In this document: positions 18,036 to 26,807 of the stretch, piece by piece
Layout of the letters: every line of letters starts with the position of its first letter
Position numbering within the stretch: position 1 is the first letter of the stretch
Assembly (NCBI RefSeq): GCF_006968745.1
Contig: NZ_CP030118.1
Coordinates: 6,050,340-6,114,339 of the forward strand
Reading direction: 5' to 3'
Length of the DNA: 64,000 nucleotides
From: Brasilonema sennae CENA114
GTDB lineage: Bacteria; Cyanobacteriota; Cyanobacteriia; Cyanobacteriales; Nostocaceae
Notes under the pieces: model-generated
Told to the model about the DNA's origin: nothing
Database searches by the model: none
The model's input: the letters and a program-made list of their open reading frames with translations, nothing else
Position numbers and translations under genes: made by a program

Positions 18036-18878
18036 CTAAGGGTGTAGGGGTATAGGGGAGCCAGTACTTGATGAGGGTTTCCCTCCGTAGGTATCTGGCG
18101 TGTGTAGGGGTGTAGGGGAGGACAGTGCCCTTACACCCCTAATTTTAAGATTCTTCCGAGAAAGTGTTGCTCGCACAAAACCCTGAAAAATTCGCTGATG
18201 ATTGGGATCATTTGGAGAAAGTTCTGGATGCCATTGAACACCTATTGCCCAAGGATGATGTTCATGTTCTATTGCTTCAATCACTCCATCTTTCAATGCA
18301 TATGCAACAGTATGCCAACCAGGTGGGATTTTACGTGCAGCTTGGTGATGAAATGAAACTACAGATATTTGAGTTTTTTGAATCAACTTTGCCAGACGGC
18401 TATTTGGATTGATTTTGATTATATGCTCTGTAGATTGCCACAGTCCTGGTTCTGGTTCTTGTCTATGCAAGACGGATGTACCGTACTTATCTGGTATATG
18501 AGGAATGAGAGTACCACCAGATACTACAATCAAGATTTGCAATCCTCTGCAAATGCCTAACACTGGTATGTGGTTATCTAGAGCAAAGCGTGCTATCTGG
18601 AGTTCAAAAACATCTCTGTGTGAATCCACCGAATAAATCTTAGGATGAAACGAGCCATTGTAAAAAACTGGATCAATATCTCCACCACCAGAAAGAATAA
18701 GACCATCAAGAGGCTCAAGGAGTTTTTGTGGTTCAACCTCTGTTGCTGGCAATAAAACTGGCACACCACCTGCGGCTTGTACAGCATTTGAGTAAGCATT
18801 GAGTGGGGACACAGCAGTTGCTTGCTGACGACCATAGGTTGTGATACCAATCTGTGGGGGTTTGGATTCTTGACTCAT
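18036..18878 (-). CDS. Peptidase C26 / gamma-glutamyl-GABA hydrolase-like protein
   Basis: A class I glutamine-amidotransferase-fold hydrolase of the PuuD-like C26 family, which cleaves gamma-glutamyl amide bonds. It is 280 residues from ATG 18878 (MSQESKPPQIGITTYGR). The nucleophile Cys is in LGICRGLQ (~residue 112), and the His/Glu pair in GVQWHPELSP (~218). The domain should end near FVRATLSRKNLKIRG. The last ~32 residues (rich in Ser, Thr, Pro) are read from a mobile repeat (18060-18100) that has displaced the original stop. The gene is flanked by 56-bp direct repeats (17971 and 18896), so it may be an inserted or duplicated module. The substrate is unknown. Confidence 0.85.
   Translation of the reverse strand: MSQESKPPQIGITTYGRQQATAVSPLNAYSNAVQAAGGVPVLLPATEVEPQKLLEPLDGLILSGGGDIDPVFYNGSFHPKIYSVDSHRDVFELQIARFALDNHIPVLGICRGLQILIVVSGGTLIPHIPDKYGTSVLHRQEPEPGLWQSTEHIIKINPNSRLAKLIQKTQISVVSFHHQAARKIPPGWHTVAYALKDGVIEAIEHEHHPWAIGVQWHPELSPNDPNHQRIFQGFVRATLSRKNLKIRGVRALSSPTPLHTPDTYGGKPSSSTGSPIPLHP
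18060..18100 (-). repeat. Mobile repeat module read as the C-terminus of the C26 gene
   Basis: On the minus strand: CGCCAGATACCTACGGAGGG, then AAACCCTCATCAAGTACTGG and C. The same module, non-coding, occurs at 48041-48085 and 45285-45328, with scrambled versions near 7274, 15130, 26300 and 26600. Confidence 0.75.
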
Positions 18879-18895
18879 GGTTTTTGCAGACTCTA

Positions 18896-18951
18896 TCACG
18901 CCTCAAATTCAGATAGCGTAGCACATCCGGGCAAAGTTGCTGTATTTTTAT
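18896..18951 (-). repeat. 56-bp direct repeat upstream of the C26 gene
   Basis: Partner of 17971-18026, placed 17 bases before ATG 18878. The two copies bracket the C26 gene exactly. Confidence 0.75.
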
Positions 18952-18960
18952 TTGTTCGCT

Positions 18961-19416
18961 CTAATATTTGTAAATAGCTCCATTTTTAGCTATGTTAATC
19001 ACATGATAACCAGTAGTTTGAGCAGGCATAATTGTGACTGTGAGAACATTATTTGTCACAGAAGTTTCATATCTCAAACCGCTTGCGTCTTGAGTTGCAG
19101 CTTCTTGGGAAGGATCGTAAACGGCAATATTTACTGGTAGGGAAATATTTTTGAGTTGTGTATTAGCTCCCACAGATAAGTCGTTATCCGCACGCCCATC
19201 AAGAAAATTGTATTTCAAAGCAGACTTTGTTTGATTGACTAGGACAACTGCAAATGGGCTTTTTGGATTGACTCGTGCGATCGGTTGCCAATAGCCAGGT
19301 TGATACGTGCGTGCAGGTGGGTTTTGTGGTGTATTTTGAGCTAGGACTGGAGTAATCCCTATAGCCAAAAGAACTCCTATTACAAACTTTAACTGTCTCC
19401 AAGTTAGTTGCTGCAT
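18961..19416 (-). CDS. Secreted/periplasmic hypothetical protein
   Basis: A 151-residue protein of unknown function. The start at ATG 19416 (MQQLTWRQLKFVIGVLLAIG) gives a clear signal peptide with likely cleavage after TPVLAQ (~residue 26). The longer frame to 19506 overlaps miaB and is rejected. The mature part is beta-rich and polar (PFAVVLVNQTKSALKYNFLD, then SLPVNIAVYDPS), suggesting a small beta-sandwich, but no metal or catalytic motif is visible. It follows miaB by 83 bases on the same strand and precedes the C26 gene by about 80 bases. Confidence 0.7.
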   Translation of the reverse strand: MQQLTWRQLKFVIGVLLAIGITPVLAQNTPQNPPARTYQPGYWQPIARVNPKSPFAVVLVNQTKSALKYNFLDGRADNDLSVGANTQLKNISLPVNIAVYDPSQEAATQDASGLRYETSVTNNVLTVTIMPAQTTGYHVINIAKNGAIYKY

Positions 19417-19499
19417 ACTTACCTGTTCACTAAAATAAAAAATGCATGTTCCGAATATTTCGACGTAATTAGGACTTACAGGTTCTCTAACGCTGACAG

Positions 19500-20855
19500 C
19501 TAGCAAACCAAAACCGGAATCTCCTCACCTGTTAAGCTAAAAGCACGAACTTCGGTAATTTTTACTTGAACCAACTTGCCCTTAAGTTTATTGATATCAC
19601 CAGTGAAAAACGTGAGACGGTTTCCACGGATACGCCCCATAACTTGGGTTTTGTCTTTGGTGTTTTGATCTTCGACTAGGACTTCTTCAGTGCGTCCCAT
19701 GTAACGTTGCGATCGCTCGGCTGCTTTGATACCAACAAGATGATTGAGTTGTTGTAGGCGATCGCTCTTAATCTCTTCACTCAATTGCTCATCCCAAATT
19801 GCGGCTGGTGTTCCTGGACGTGGAGAATACGCTGCTGTATTCAACAAGTCAAAACCAATATCATCTACCAATTTGAGAGTATTTTCAAACTGTTGTTCTG
19901 TCTCACCCGGAAAACCGACAATTGCATCAGCACTAATCGACGCATCTGGCATATACCGCCGAATTGTATCGATTATCCGGCGATATTTCTCATGAGTGTA
20001 ACCCCGACTCATGCGCTTTAGAACTTCGTTATCTCCAGATTGGAAGGGAATGTGGAAGTGTTCGCACACCTTGGGTAATTCCGCGCAAGCTTTGATCAGG
20101 CGTTCGGTGAAATAACGGGGATGAGAAGTGGCAAACCGAATCCGCTCAATTCCTGGCACATCATGGACATAGTAAAGTAAATCTGTCAAAGTGTGCAAAT
20201 GGCGACCTTCCGGCGTGACTCCCGGCAAATCTCGCCCATAAGCATCAATATTTTGACCGAGTAAGGTTACTTCTTTATAACCAAGCCGCCCGATTTCTTC
20301 AATTTCCGCGCGAATTGCTTCGGGTGTACGGGATTGCTCAACACCGCGTACATTGGGAACCACACAGTAAGTGCAGCGTTCGTTACAGCCGTAAATCACA
20401 TTTACCCAAGCAGTTACGGTGCTATCTCGTCGCGGCTTGGTGATATCTTCCATAATATGAACGGGTTCAGTTGCGACAACTTGGTTACCGTCAAAAACTT
20501 GTTGTAGCAAATCTTGCAGACGGTTAGTGTGTTGCGGTCCCATCACCAAGTCTAACTCTGGCACACGCCGTAACAGTGCTTCGCCTTCCTGCTGCGCAAC
20601 GCAACCTGAAACAACGATAGTTAAGTCTGGTTGCTCATGCTTACGCTTTGCTTGTCTACCAAGATAAGAATATACTTTATGCTCGGCATTATCTCTAATT
20701 GTACAGGTGTTGTAGAGAATTAAATCTGCTTGATTCGGGTCTTCTGACCACTCAAAGCCCATGTCTTCTAGGATGCCAGCCATACGTTCTGAGTCGGCTT
20801 TGTTCATTTGGCAACCGAAGGTGGTGATGTGATAGCGACGGGATGAAGTGGTCAT
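19500..20855 (-). CDS. miaB: tRNA (N6-isopentenyl adenosine-37) methylthiotransferase MiaB
   Basis: A radical-SAM methylthiotransferase that converts i6A37 to ms2i6A37 in tRNAs reading UNN codons. It is 451 residues. The N-terminal UPF0004 domain has the auxiliary-cluster cysteines (FGCQMN, YNTCTIRDNA, VSGCVAQ). The radical-SAM domain has the CxxxCxxC triad in YGCNERCTYCVVPNVRG (~residue 155). The C-terminal TRAM domain (~380-447) ends near FSLTGEEIPVL. It is complete and of normal length. The start at ATG 20855 leads straight into the conserved YHITTFGCQMN. Confidence 0.97.
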   Translation of the reverse strand: MTTSSRRYHITTFGCQMNKADSERMAGILEDMGFEWSEDPNQADLILYNTCTIRDNAEHKVYSYLGRQAKRKHEQPDLTIVVSGCVAQQEGEALLRRVPELDLVMGPQHTNRLQDLLQQVFDGNQVVATEPVHIMEDITKPRRDSTVTAWVNVIYGCNERCTYCVVPNVRGVEQSRTPEAIRAEIEEIGRLGYKEVTLLGQNIDAYGRDLPGVTPEGRHLHTLTDLLYYVHDVPGIERIRFATSHPRYFTERLIKACAELPKVCEHFHIPFQSGDNEVLKRMSRGYTHEKYRRIIDTIRRYMPDASISADAIVGFPGETEQQFENTLKLVDDIGFDLLNTAAYSPRPGTPAAIWDEQLSEEIKSDRLQQLNHLVGIKAAERSQRYMGRTEEVLVEDQNTKDKTQVMGRIRGNRLTFFTGDINKLKGKLVQVKITEVRAFSLTGEEIPVLVC

Positions 20856-21242
20856 GGTAACTTACAAAGGGAATGAGATCGCGAATTGCACTAATGAAGA
20901 TTATAGATTTTCGTCGCTAGAAATAATGTAGGTTTGTACTACATACAATATTATTCTTAATTTTGCGTAAAAACTCCCCGTCTCATTCGTAGAAGGGTTT
21001 GAAGTGGTACGGGAGTGAAATTATGATCCATTTAGAAAAATTATACTTTATAGATCAAGCTTCTTACTGCCGAATCGCCAGAAGAATACCTAATTTAACG
21101 AACCGCCAAGACGCCAAGAACGCCAAGAAAATCAAAAAGAAGATAGGTAATCTTGTACCAGGAAGAGAGTAGTCCCGAATCGCCGGAAGAATACTTATTT
21201 TTGAACCGCAGAGGCGCACCAGAGCACAGAGAGAAGAGTAAA
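20856..21242. other. Spacer with degenerate short repeats
   Basis: No gene is recognised. It contains CGCCAAGACGCCAAGAACGC (21103-21122 region) and GAACCGCAGAGGCGCACCAG (about 21214), both of a common AACCGCNNAGGCGC-type bacterial intergenic repeat. GAATCGCCAGAAGAATACCT near 21072 and GAATCGCCGGAAGAATACTT near 21178 are an approximate duplication about 105 bases apart. Confidence 0.45.
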
Positions 21243-21395
21243 TTCTTGCAGATAATCTTAGACCACCGAAGGGAGTAATATCTGGGACATTTAGACGTTA
21301 CTCTGATCGCGTCATTGTATATTGTTTCGATACGTTACAACAAATTACCGAACTTTTGGAGTTAAGCAGGAGGTTTAGATGGATGAAGATGTTTT
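21243..21395 (+). pseudogene. Possible gene fragment preceding the sigma-like gene
   Basis: A plus-strand frame reads LRPPKGVISGTFRRYSDRVI and VYCFDTLQQITELLEL before running 17 bases into the sigma-like gene. It looks like coding sequence with a protein-like composition, but there is no start codon because repeat sequence replaces the 5' end. I cannot name the family. It may be a truncated first gene of the cassette. Confidence 0.3.
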
Positions 21396-22065
21396 AGATT
21401 ATCAACTGCGACAGTTAGTAAAGGAAGCACAACTACATCCGCCTAAGAGTCGTGAACGACGGAAAGCGTTGAATCGGTTAATCAAAAAAATTCAGGATTC
21501 CGGAAAAATAACAAGACTTCCAACATGGAAAGATTTTCCTAATTTTCAAGATATTTATGACGAAGCACTAGGAAAAACCTGGATGAAAATTTGCGAAAAT
21601 ATCCAGACTTACAATCCACAACATCCGGTTATGGCTTGGGTAAATCAAATAATGAACTCACGGTTTTTTGAGATTCTCAGACAAGCCAGACGACAACAAG
21701 CAATCTTCTGTCTGGATGAATTATATAGTTTGGAAGTTGGTTTTGATAATTCGGCGAAAGGGCAATTGTCTAGAGTTCGCAAAGAGCTACAAGAAAAAGA
21801 AATATCTCAAACCCATGAAAATAGCGAAAATCGTTTAGTTAGAGAGTTTATCAAAGATGATCCAGAAAGGATTTTACAGAATACTTACATCGTAAATGAC
21901 ATAAATGCCAATTTACAACGAATTTTATTAATGAGATTAGATGCATAAGAGTGGAAGTATATATCTGAAAAATTAGCTCATCCAATACCAAGACTTTCTG
22001 AGCTTTACCAGCGGAGTCTAAAAAAGCGTAAGATTATTGATTATTTTCGTAAATATTTACAGTAG
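21379..22065 (+). pseudogene. Sigma-70-like protein with premature stop
   Basis: This starts with a strong ribosome-binding site (AGGAGG five bases before ATG 21379). The first 189 codons contain a region resembling sigma region 2 (FQDIYDEALGKTWMKICENI, then VMAWVNQIMNSRFFEILRQA), as in the short sigma-like proteins that cyanobacteria place before DUF1822 and CHAT genes. An in-frame TAA at 21946-21948 interrupts it. After the TAA the same frame continues for 38 codons (EWKYISEKLAHPIPRLSELY...FRKYLQ) to TAG 22063-22065, which is clearly the expected C-terminal helix-turn-helix-like end. Thus one nonsense mutation truncates it. The product lacks the part that would bind the -35 element. Confidence 0.8.
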
Positions 22066-22112
22066 TTCACAATCATTCACTCTTTGCACTTCAACATTAA
22101 GGATAATTAATT

Positions 22113-23053
22113 ATGAACGCTAACGCTGAACAAATATCTTTTAGAGTACCTCTAAGTTTCGAGGCACATGGTAAAGCAGAAAAGCACCGCAAAGGGATAT
22201 CTAATCCTATAGAGCTAAACAAGTCTATCTCAATATTTTAGCTGTATATGCAGTCGATTATTATCTTCGCTGTATGGGTTTTGAAACCAATCAAGAAGAA
22301 GAGGATAATTACAATCCTTGGATGCAGAGTTTAATAGATGTGGCAGATTTGAAAGTCAAAAATATTGGAAAATTAGAGTGTCGTCCTGTTTTATCAAATG
22401 CAGAATATTTGGAGATTCCACCAGAGGTTAGAACAGATAGAATTGGCTATGTAGCTGTGCAGTTGAGCGAATCTTTAAAATCAGCGACGATTCTAGGTTT
22501 TACAACTCAAGCTGTAGCTAAAATTCCTCTTAGCCAGTTGCAATCTGTAGACGATTTACTCGATTATTTAACAGATAAAGAACAAGCAGCAACAGTTAGT
22601 CTTCACCAATGGATCAAAGGAGTTGTTACAGAAGGCTGGCAAACAATTGATGAAATTTTACATCCTCAACAAATTGAATGGATGGGGTGTAGAAGTTTCA
22701 GTATCACACGCGGGAAAAAAATTGATTTGGGCTTGGAGTTAAATGGCTTATCTGTTGCTTTGATTGTGACGATCGCAGCGGAAAATCAGTCAGCAATAAA
22801 AAATCAAGATGAAGTTAACATTTTGATACAAGTGTCTCTCCCCAAAGATGAGTATATACCTGGGGCAAATGTGTATATATCTGAAGGATTAAAAGTGGCT
22901 GTGATTGACGATAAGGGAGAGGAAGTTTTAGATACGACTTCTCGGCAGAATGATAATTGGATTGAAGTCGAGTTTAGCGCCCAATTTGGGGAGAAATTTA
23001 GTATTGATGTCATTTTAGGAGAGTCAAAAGTAAGACAAGAGTTCGTTGTGTGA
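22113..23053 (+). pseudogene. DUF1822 family protein, frameshifted
   Basis: The family start is ATG 22113 (MNANAEQISFRVPLSFEAHG) after an AAGGA site. After codon 32 the frame breaks: a one-base deletion near 22209-22213 sends translation to a stop at about 22240. The other frame resumes exactly with AKQVYLNILAVYAVDYYLRC, then MGFETNQEEEDNYNPWMQSL, and continues to 23053. A shortened product could begin at ATG 22274 (259 residues) but would lack the N-terminal region. DUF1822 proteins are cyanobacterial proteins of unknown function, habitually placed between a sigma-like gene and a CHAT/nSTAND gene, as here. Confidence 0.8.
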
Positions 23054-23147
23054 TAAGTCTATTGCGTAGGGGCGATTCCTAGCCCCTAAGAGGGGCGCTA
23101 CGCAAACGGAGAGCTACGCTTAACGCTCATACTGTTCTCGCTTTTCT

Positions 23148-23362
23148 CCTCACCCTCGCTTTTAGCTGCGCTAAAATCTTTCCCTCTCCTTAGCAAGGAG
23201 AGGGATGCCCGACAGCGCAGGGTGAGGTTTTGCGGGAATTTTGAGTCATTCGAGGACTTGTGTTTACACCGTAGGCTTTTCACCTCACCCTCGCTTTTAG
23301 CTGCGCTAAAATCTTTCCCTCTCCTTACTAAGGAGAGGGATGCCCGGTAGGGCAGGGTGAGG
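23148..23362. repeat. Two direct copies of an 80-bp hairpin repeat (M3 family)
   Basis: Copies at 23148-23227 and 23283-23362 begin CCTCACCCTCGCTTTTAGCT and end with GGGTGAGG. Inside, CCCTCTCCTT pairs with AAGGAGAGGG. A third, interrupted copy is at 26447-26705. They sit in the 360-base gap between the DUF1822 and CHAT genes. Confidence 0.8.
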
Positions 23363-23415
23363 TTCCGAGTTACAGACAATTAGTATTACAAACAAAAAAT
23401 TACTTTACATTGCTT

Positions 23416-25218
23416 ATGAAAAAATTAGTGCTCCTCAAGTTTGATGGTAAGATTAATTCCGAATTTCATGTAACTTTAGAAATTGCTAATGACGGAGAAA
23501 CACCTCATCGAATAATCACAGGTAAGTTACCTGGAAATAATACTATTACCCAATTGTTGAATACATGGCACGATACCTATCGCAGTCGGTATGGTCAATT
23601 AAGAATTAAAAATCAAAAGAGTAAAAACGTAAATATCGAAGCTCTTAATGAAGAATGTAAGCTGAAATCACAACAATTACTTGATAGTTTTAACGCCTGG
23701 TTACAATCATCAGCTTTTACTCCTATCAGAAGTTGTCTAGAACAATTAGAGCCAGAATCTGAAATCAGGGTGATTATTTGCACTGATTGCCAAGAATTGC
23801 GTAAACTTCCCTGGCATTTGTGGGATGTATTAACTAAATATCAAGGCGCGGAAATTGCTTTAAGTTCGCCACAAGCTGAACGTGGAAACCGGACTTACAG
23901 AGAAAAGATTAGAATTTTGATTATTCTGGGTGACAGCAGGGACATTAATGTTGATGCTGATAAGCAAGAGCTTGAAACATATTGCGGTGAGGCGGAAATT
24001 GTCTTACTCAAAGAACCATTAAGAGAGAAATTAAATCAGCATCTGCAAGATAATATCGGTTGGGATATTCTGTTTTTTTCTGGACATTCTCGAACTGAGC
24101 GTACACAAGGACGAATTTGGCTGAACAGTCATGATAGTTTGACAATGGCTGAATTGAGGGATGCTTTGCAAATAGCTATAGAAAGACGATTGCAAGTAGC
24201 GTTGTTCAATTCTTGTGATGGTTTGGGTATTGCTTATGAATTAGAACAACTGAATATTCCCCAAGTGATTGTCATGCGGGAACCTGTACCTGATAAAGTA
24301 GCGCAGGAGTTTTTGAAGTTTTTTCTCCAACACTTTACAGGTGGTAAGTCTCTGTATATTTCTGTGAGAAATGCGCGAGAACAATTACGCTCACTTGAGG
24401 AAAAATATCCTTGTGCAAGTTGGTTGCCTGTTATTGTTCAAAATCAGACGGAAACTCCACCGACTTGGCAAAGTTTGGGCATAATTTCTTTTTGTCCCTA
24501 CCAAGGATTAGCGGCTTTTGGGGAAGCGAACGCTGAGTATTTTTTTGGTAGAGAGAAGGCGACTTTGCAGCTTGTATCTGCAGTTTACAACAAGCCGTTA
24601 GTTGCTGTGGTTGGTGCTTCTGGAAGCGGGAAGTCATCGCTGGTGTTTGCTGGTTTAATTCCTCAGTTGCGTCGGGATACTGTTAATAGTTGGCTGATTC
24701 TCTCGTTTCGTCCTTTGAAAAATCCTTTTGAGTCGTTAGCCAAGGCGTTGGTGTCGGCGTTTAACTTGGAGGATGACGATCGCCACTTACTCGAAGCTAA
24801 ACTAGAACTCCAACTGCGAAAAGATACGTCAACTCTGCAAACAACTATCGAACGCATCCAAACTTTATCTCCCGACTCCCAGCGCCGACTGTTGCTTGTT
24901 GGCGATCAATTTGAGGAAATTTATACTCTTTGCGCGGATGCATCGGAACGCAAAATCTTTTTAGATGGATTGCTGCAAGCGGTGAACAATGCACCGTTTT
25001 TTACTCTGGTGCTTACCTTGCGAGCGGACTTTTTTAGCAAGGCGCTTGATGATTACGAACCTTTTGGCAAAGCGTTGCAGGATTATCAACCGGAACTACT
25101 TGTGCGGATGAGTCGGGAGGAGTTGGAACAAGCGATCGCACTCCCCGCAACTCAGTTAGGCTTTCAGCTAGAACAAGGTTTAACCAACACAATAATACAG
25201 CGGTTTTCAGATGAATAG
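23416..25218 (+). pseudogene. CHAT-nSTAND protein truncated at an IS630 insertion
   Basis: The first 600 residues of a CHAT-nSTAND protein, from ATG 23416 (an upstream TTG is possible). The CHAT His is in FFSGHSRTE (~residue 220) and the Cys in FNSCDGLG (~267). nSTAND starts at CPYQGLAAFGEANAEYFFGR with P-loop GASGSGKSS (~400) and a Walker B-like LLVGDQFEE. The reading frame stops within the IS630 left end just after QGLTNTIIQ, before the rest of the ATPase. The membrane span and C-terminal sensor repeats expected from the intact homologue at 2485-7188 are missing, and no continuation is found beyond the IS. The truncated product retains peptidase and P-loop motifs but is probably non-functional. 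Confidence 0.85.
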
Positions 25219-26230
25219 ACCACAGTGAGCGAACCAGCCCCAAGCATCATCAGATGAGATTTGCTCAGTAACAATTTGGTTTAATACTTGATTAAGCGCT
25301 TCTTTGGTTCGAGCTTTGAAAGACCGCAAACATTGCTTGATTTTTGACCAACACAATTCGATGGGAGACAAATCAGGTGAATAAGGAGGTAAAAAGACTA
25401 CTTTTGCGCCAACTGATTCAATAGCATCTTGAATTACCGGAGCGTGATGCAGCGATAAATTATCCATGATGACGAATGCTCCCACCCACAACTGGGGTAC
25501 AAGAACCTCCTGAACGTAGGTCAAAAACACGTCTGTGTTGACACTACCAGAAATACTCATACTAGCAATTAGTCCGTCCATACGAGCGTGCCCCGATTAA
25601 TGATATATTTTGTCCTCGATTCTTAGGGCAAGAGTCGTATAAGCGTTCACCACGTGGTGCGCGACCATAGTTTCGAGTCATTCCCAGGTTGAGACCTGAC
25701 TCGTCTATAAATATTAAATTGTGGGGGTCAACAGCTAAAACCCAATCCCGATAATTAAAACGCATCTGTTTTATTCGTGGACTGTCTTGCTCACTGGCAT
25801 ACAAAGTTTTTTTTTATTGGTCAATTCTAACCGTTGAACTGCACGGTGCATGGTTGATATACTCACACTCATGCCACTGCGTTCGGCTAAACGCTCACAT
25901 AATTCTGACAGTAGGGCATCCGGTTGTTCATTTACTAACTGCTCTACAGCAGGCAAGTTCTCAATTTTTATTTTAGCGATCGCTCCACCTGCATGAGGTT
26001 TTGGAGTCACTTGTCCGATGTTTTGATAGCGACGAATCAACCGTTGGACAAACGATAAGCTCACTTTAAAGCGGTCTGCAAGGTGGTCGTTGTGACCCTT
26101 CCTTCGCTGTATAAGCATCAATTACGCGTTGGCGTAGATCATTTGAGTAGGGAGCAGGCATTATCGTGAGTATTTTTACTACTCCTCTAGTTTACCCAAT
26201 TTGTAGTCTACTCAATTGAAAACCGCTGTA
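25196..26230. mobile_element. IS630-type insertion sequence
   Basis: The ends are inverted repeats CAGCGGTTTTCA (25198 onward) and TGAAAACCGCTG (to 26228). They extend imperfectly for about 28 bases and are flanked by TA dinucleotides, the usual IS630/Tc1 target. The body is about 1,031 bp. It contains a three-fold frameshifted transposase and sits at the break point of the CHAT-nSTAND gene. Confidence 0.85.
25207..26161 (-). pseudogene. IS630 family transposase, frameshifted
   Basis: The expected start is ATG 26161 (MPAPYSNDLRQRVIDAY). The frame breaks near 26095, resumes as DHLADRFKVSLSFVQRLIRR (helix-turn-helix), and breaks again around a run of nine T at 25805-25815. It continues with NLIFIDESGLNLGMTR (first catalytic Asp) and breaks a third time near 25575. 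It then ends in frame with VIMDNLSLHHAP (second Asp) and SPDLSPIELCWSKIK (Glu). The DDE residues survive but in separate frames. A slippery A run could allow programmed frameshifting at the middle site. Three breaks make an active enzyme unlikely. Confidence 0.8.
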
Positions 26231-26413
26231 AAAAACGAAGAACCTCACCCCGCCCTCCGGGCACCCCTCTCCTTATTAAGGAGAGGGGAACTCGGGATTC
26301 CCACGGAGGAGCCAGCACCGTAGGCGGGTTTCCCGACTTGATGCGTCTGGCGTTGGGGATTAGGGGCACCTGGTGAGGTCTTTTTATTGCAAGTAATTAG
26401 ACGAACTTGATAT
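26231..26413. mobile_element. MITE, M2 family (partial, abutting the IS630)
   Basis: The right end CGAACTTGATAT (26402-26413) and the interior AACCTCACCCCGCCC...GGTGAGGTCTTTTTATTGCA match the copies at 9661 and 45475. The left end is missing where the IS ends. A foreign module (GGCGGGTTTCCCGACTTGAT) is inserted inside at about 26318. Confidence 0.6.
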
Positions 26414-26446
26414 AATACCGATTCAAAAAATGTTTGCGACAGATGA

Positions 26447-26705
26447 CCCCACCCTCACTTTTCGCTTCGCTAAAATCTTTCCCTCTGGTGAAATCGCACT
26501 CTTTGGGATGCCCGACAGGCGTAGGCGTAGGTTGGGTTAAGCGTAGCGCAACCCAACAATAAACGTTTTGTGTTGGGTTTCCTTTCGTCAACCGCCAGAC
26601 TTGCCTAGGTCGGGAAACCCTCCGTAGGTATCTGGCGTTGGGGTTCCCCCCGTTGTAGCACCTGGCGTGAGGGATGCCCGACAGGGCAGGGTGAGGTTTT
26701 CCAGA
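26447..26705. repeat. M3 hairpin repeat with nested insertions
   Basis: This starts CCCACCCTCACTTTTCGCTT and ends GGGATGCCCGACAGGGCAGG plus GTGAGG, like the 80-bp units at 23148. Its middle is filled with an AGGTTGGGTTAAGCGTAGCG module and the GGGAAACCCTCCGTAGGTAT module. The 3' flank (GGTAATTTGATGACTTGTGT) resembles the spacer between the two copies at 23230-23280, so the mobile unit is larger than the hairpin. Confidence 0.6.
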
Positions 26706-26807
26706 ATTCTGGGTAATTTGATGACTTGTGTGTAACCTTGAAACTAAGCATGAAAAATGTAGCGCTACCATTAAATTTATGAACTGTACAACGCGCGGCT
26801 TAGTCTT

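Noticed and set aside
22274..23053. Annotating the DUF1822 gene as an intact 259-residue protein from ATG 22274
   Set aside because: The conserved N-terminal part is present just upstream in another frame, so this ATG is an internal Met exposed by a frameshift.
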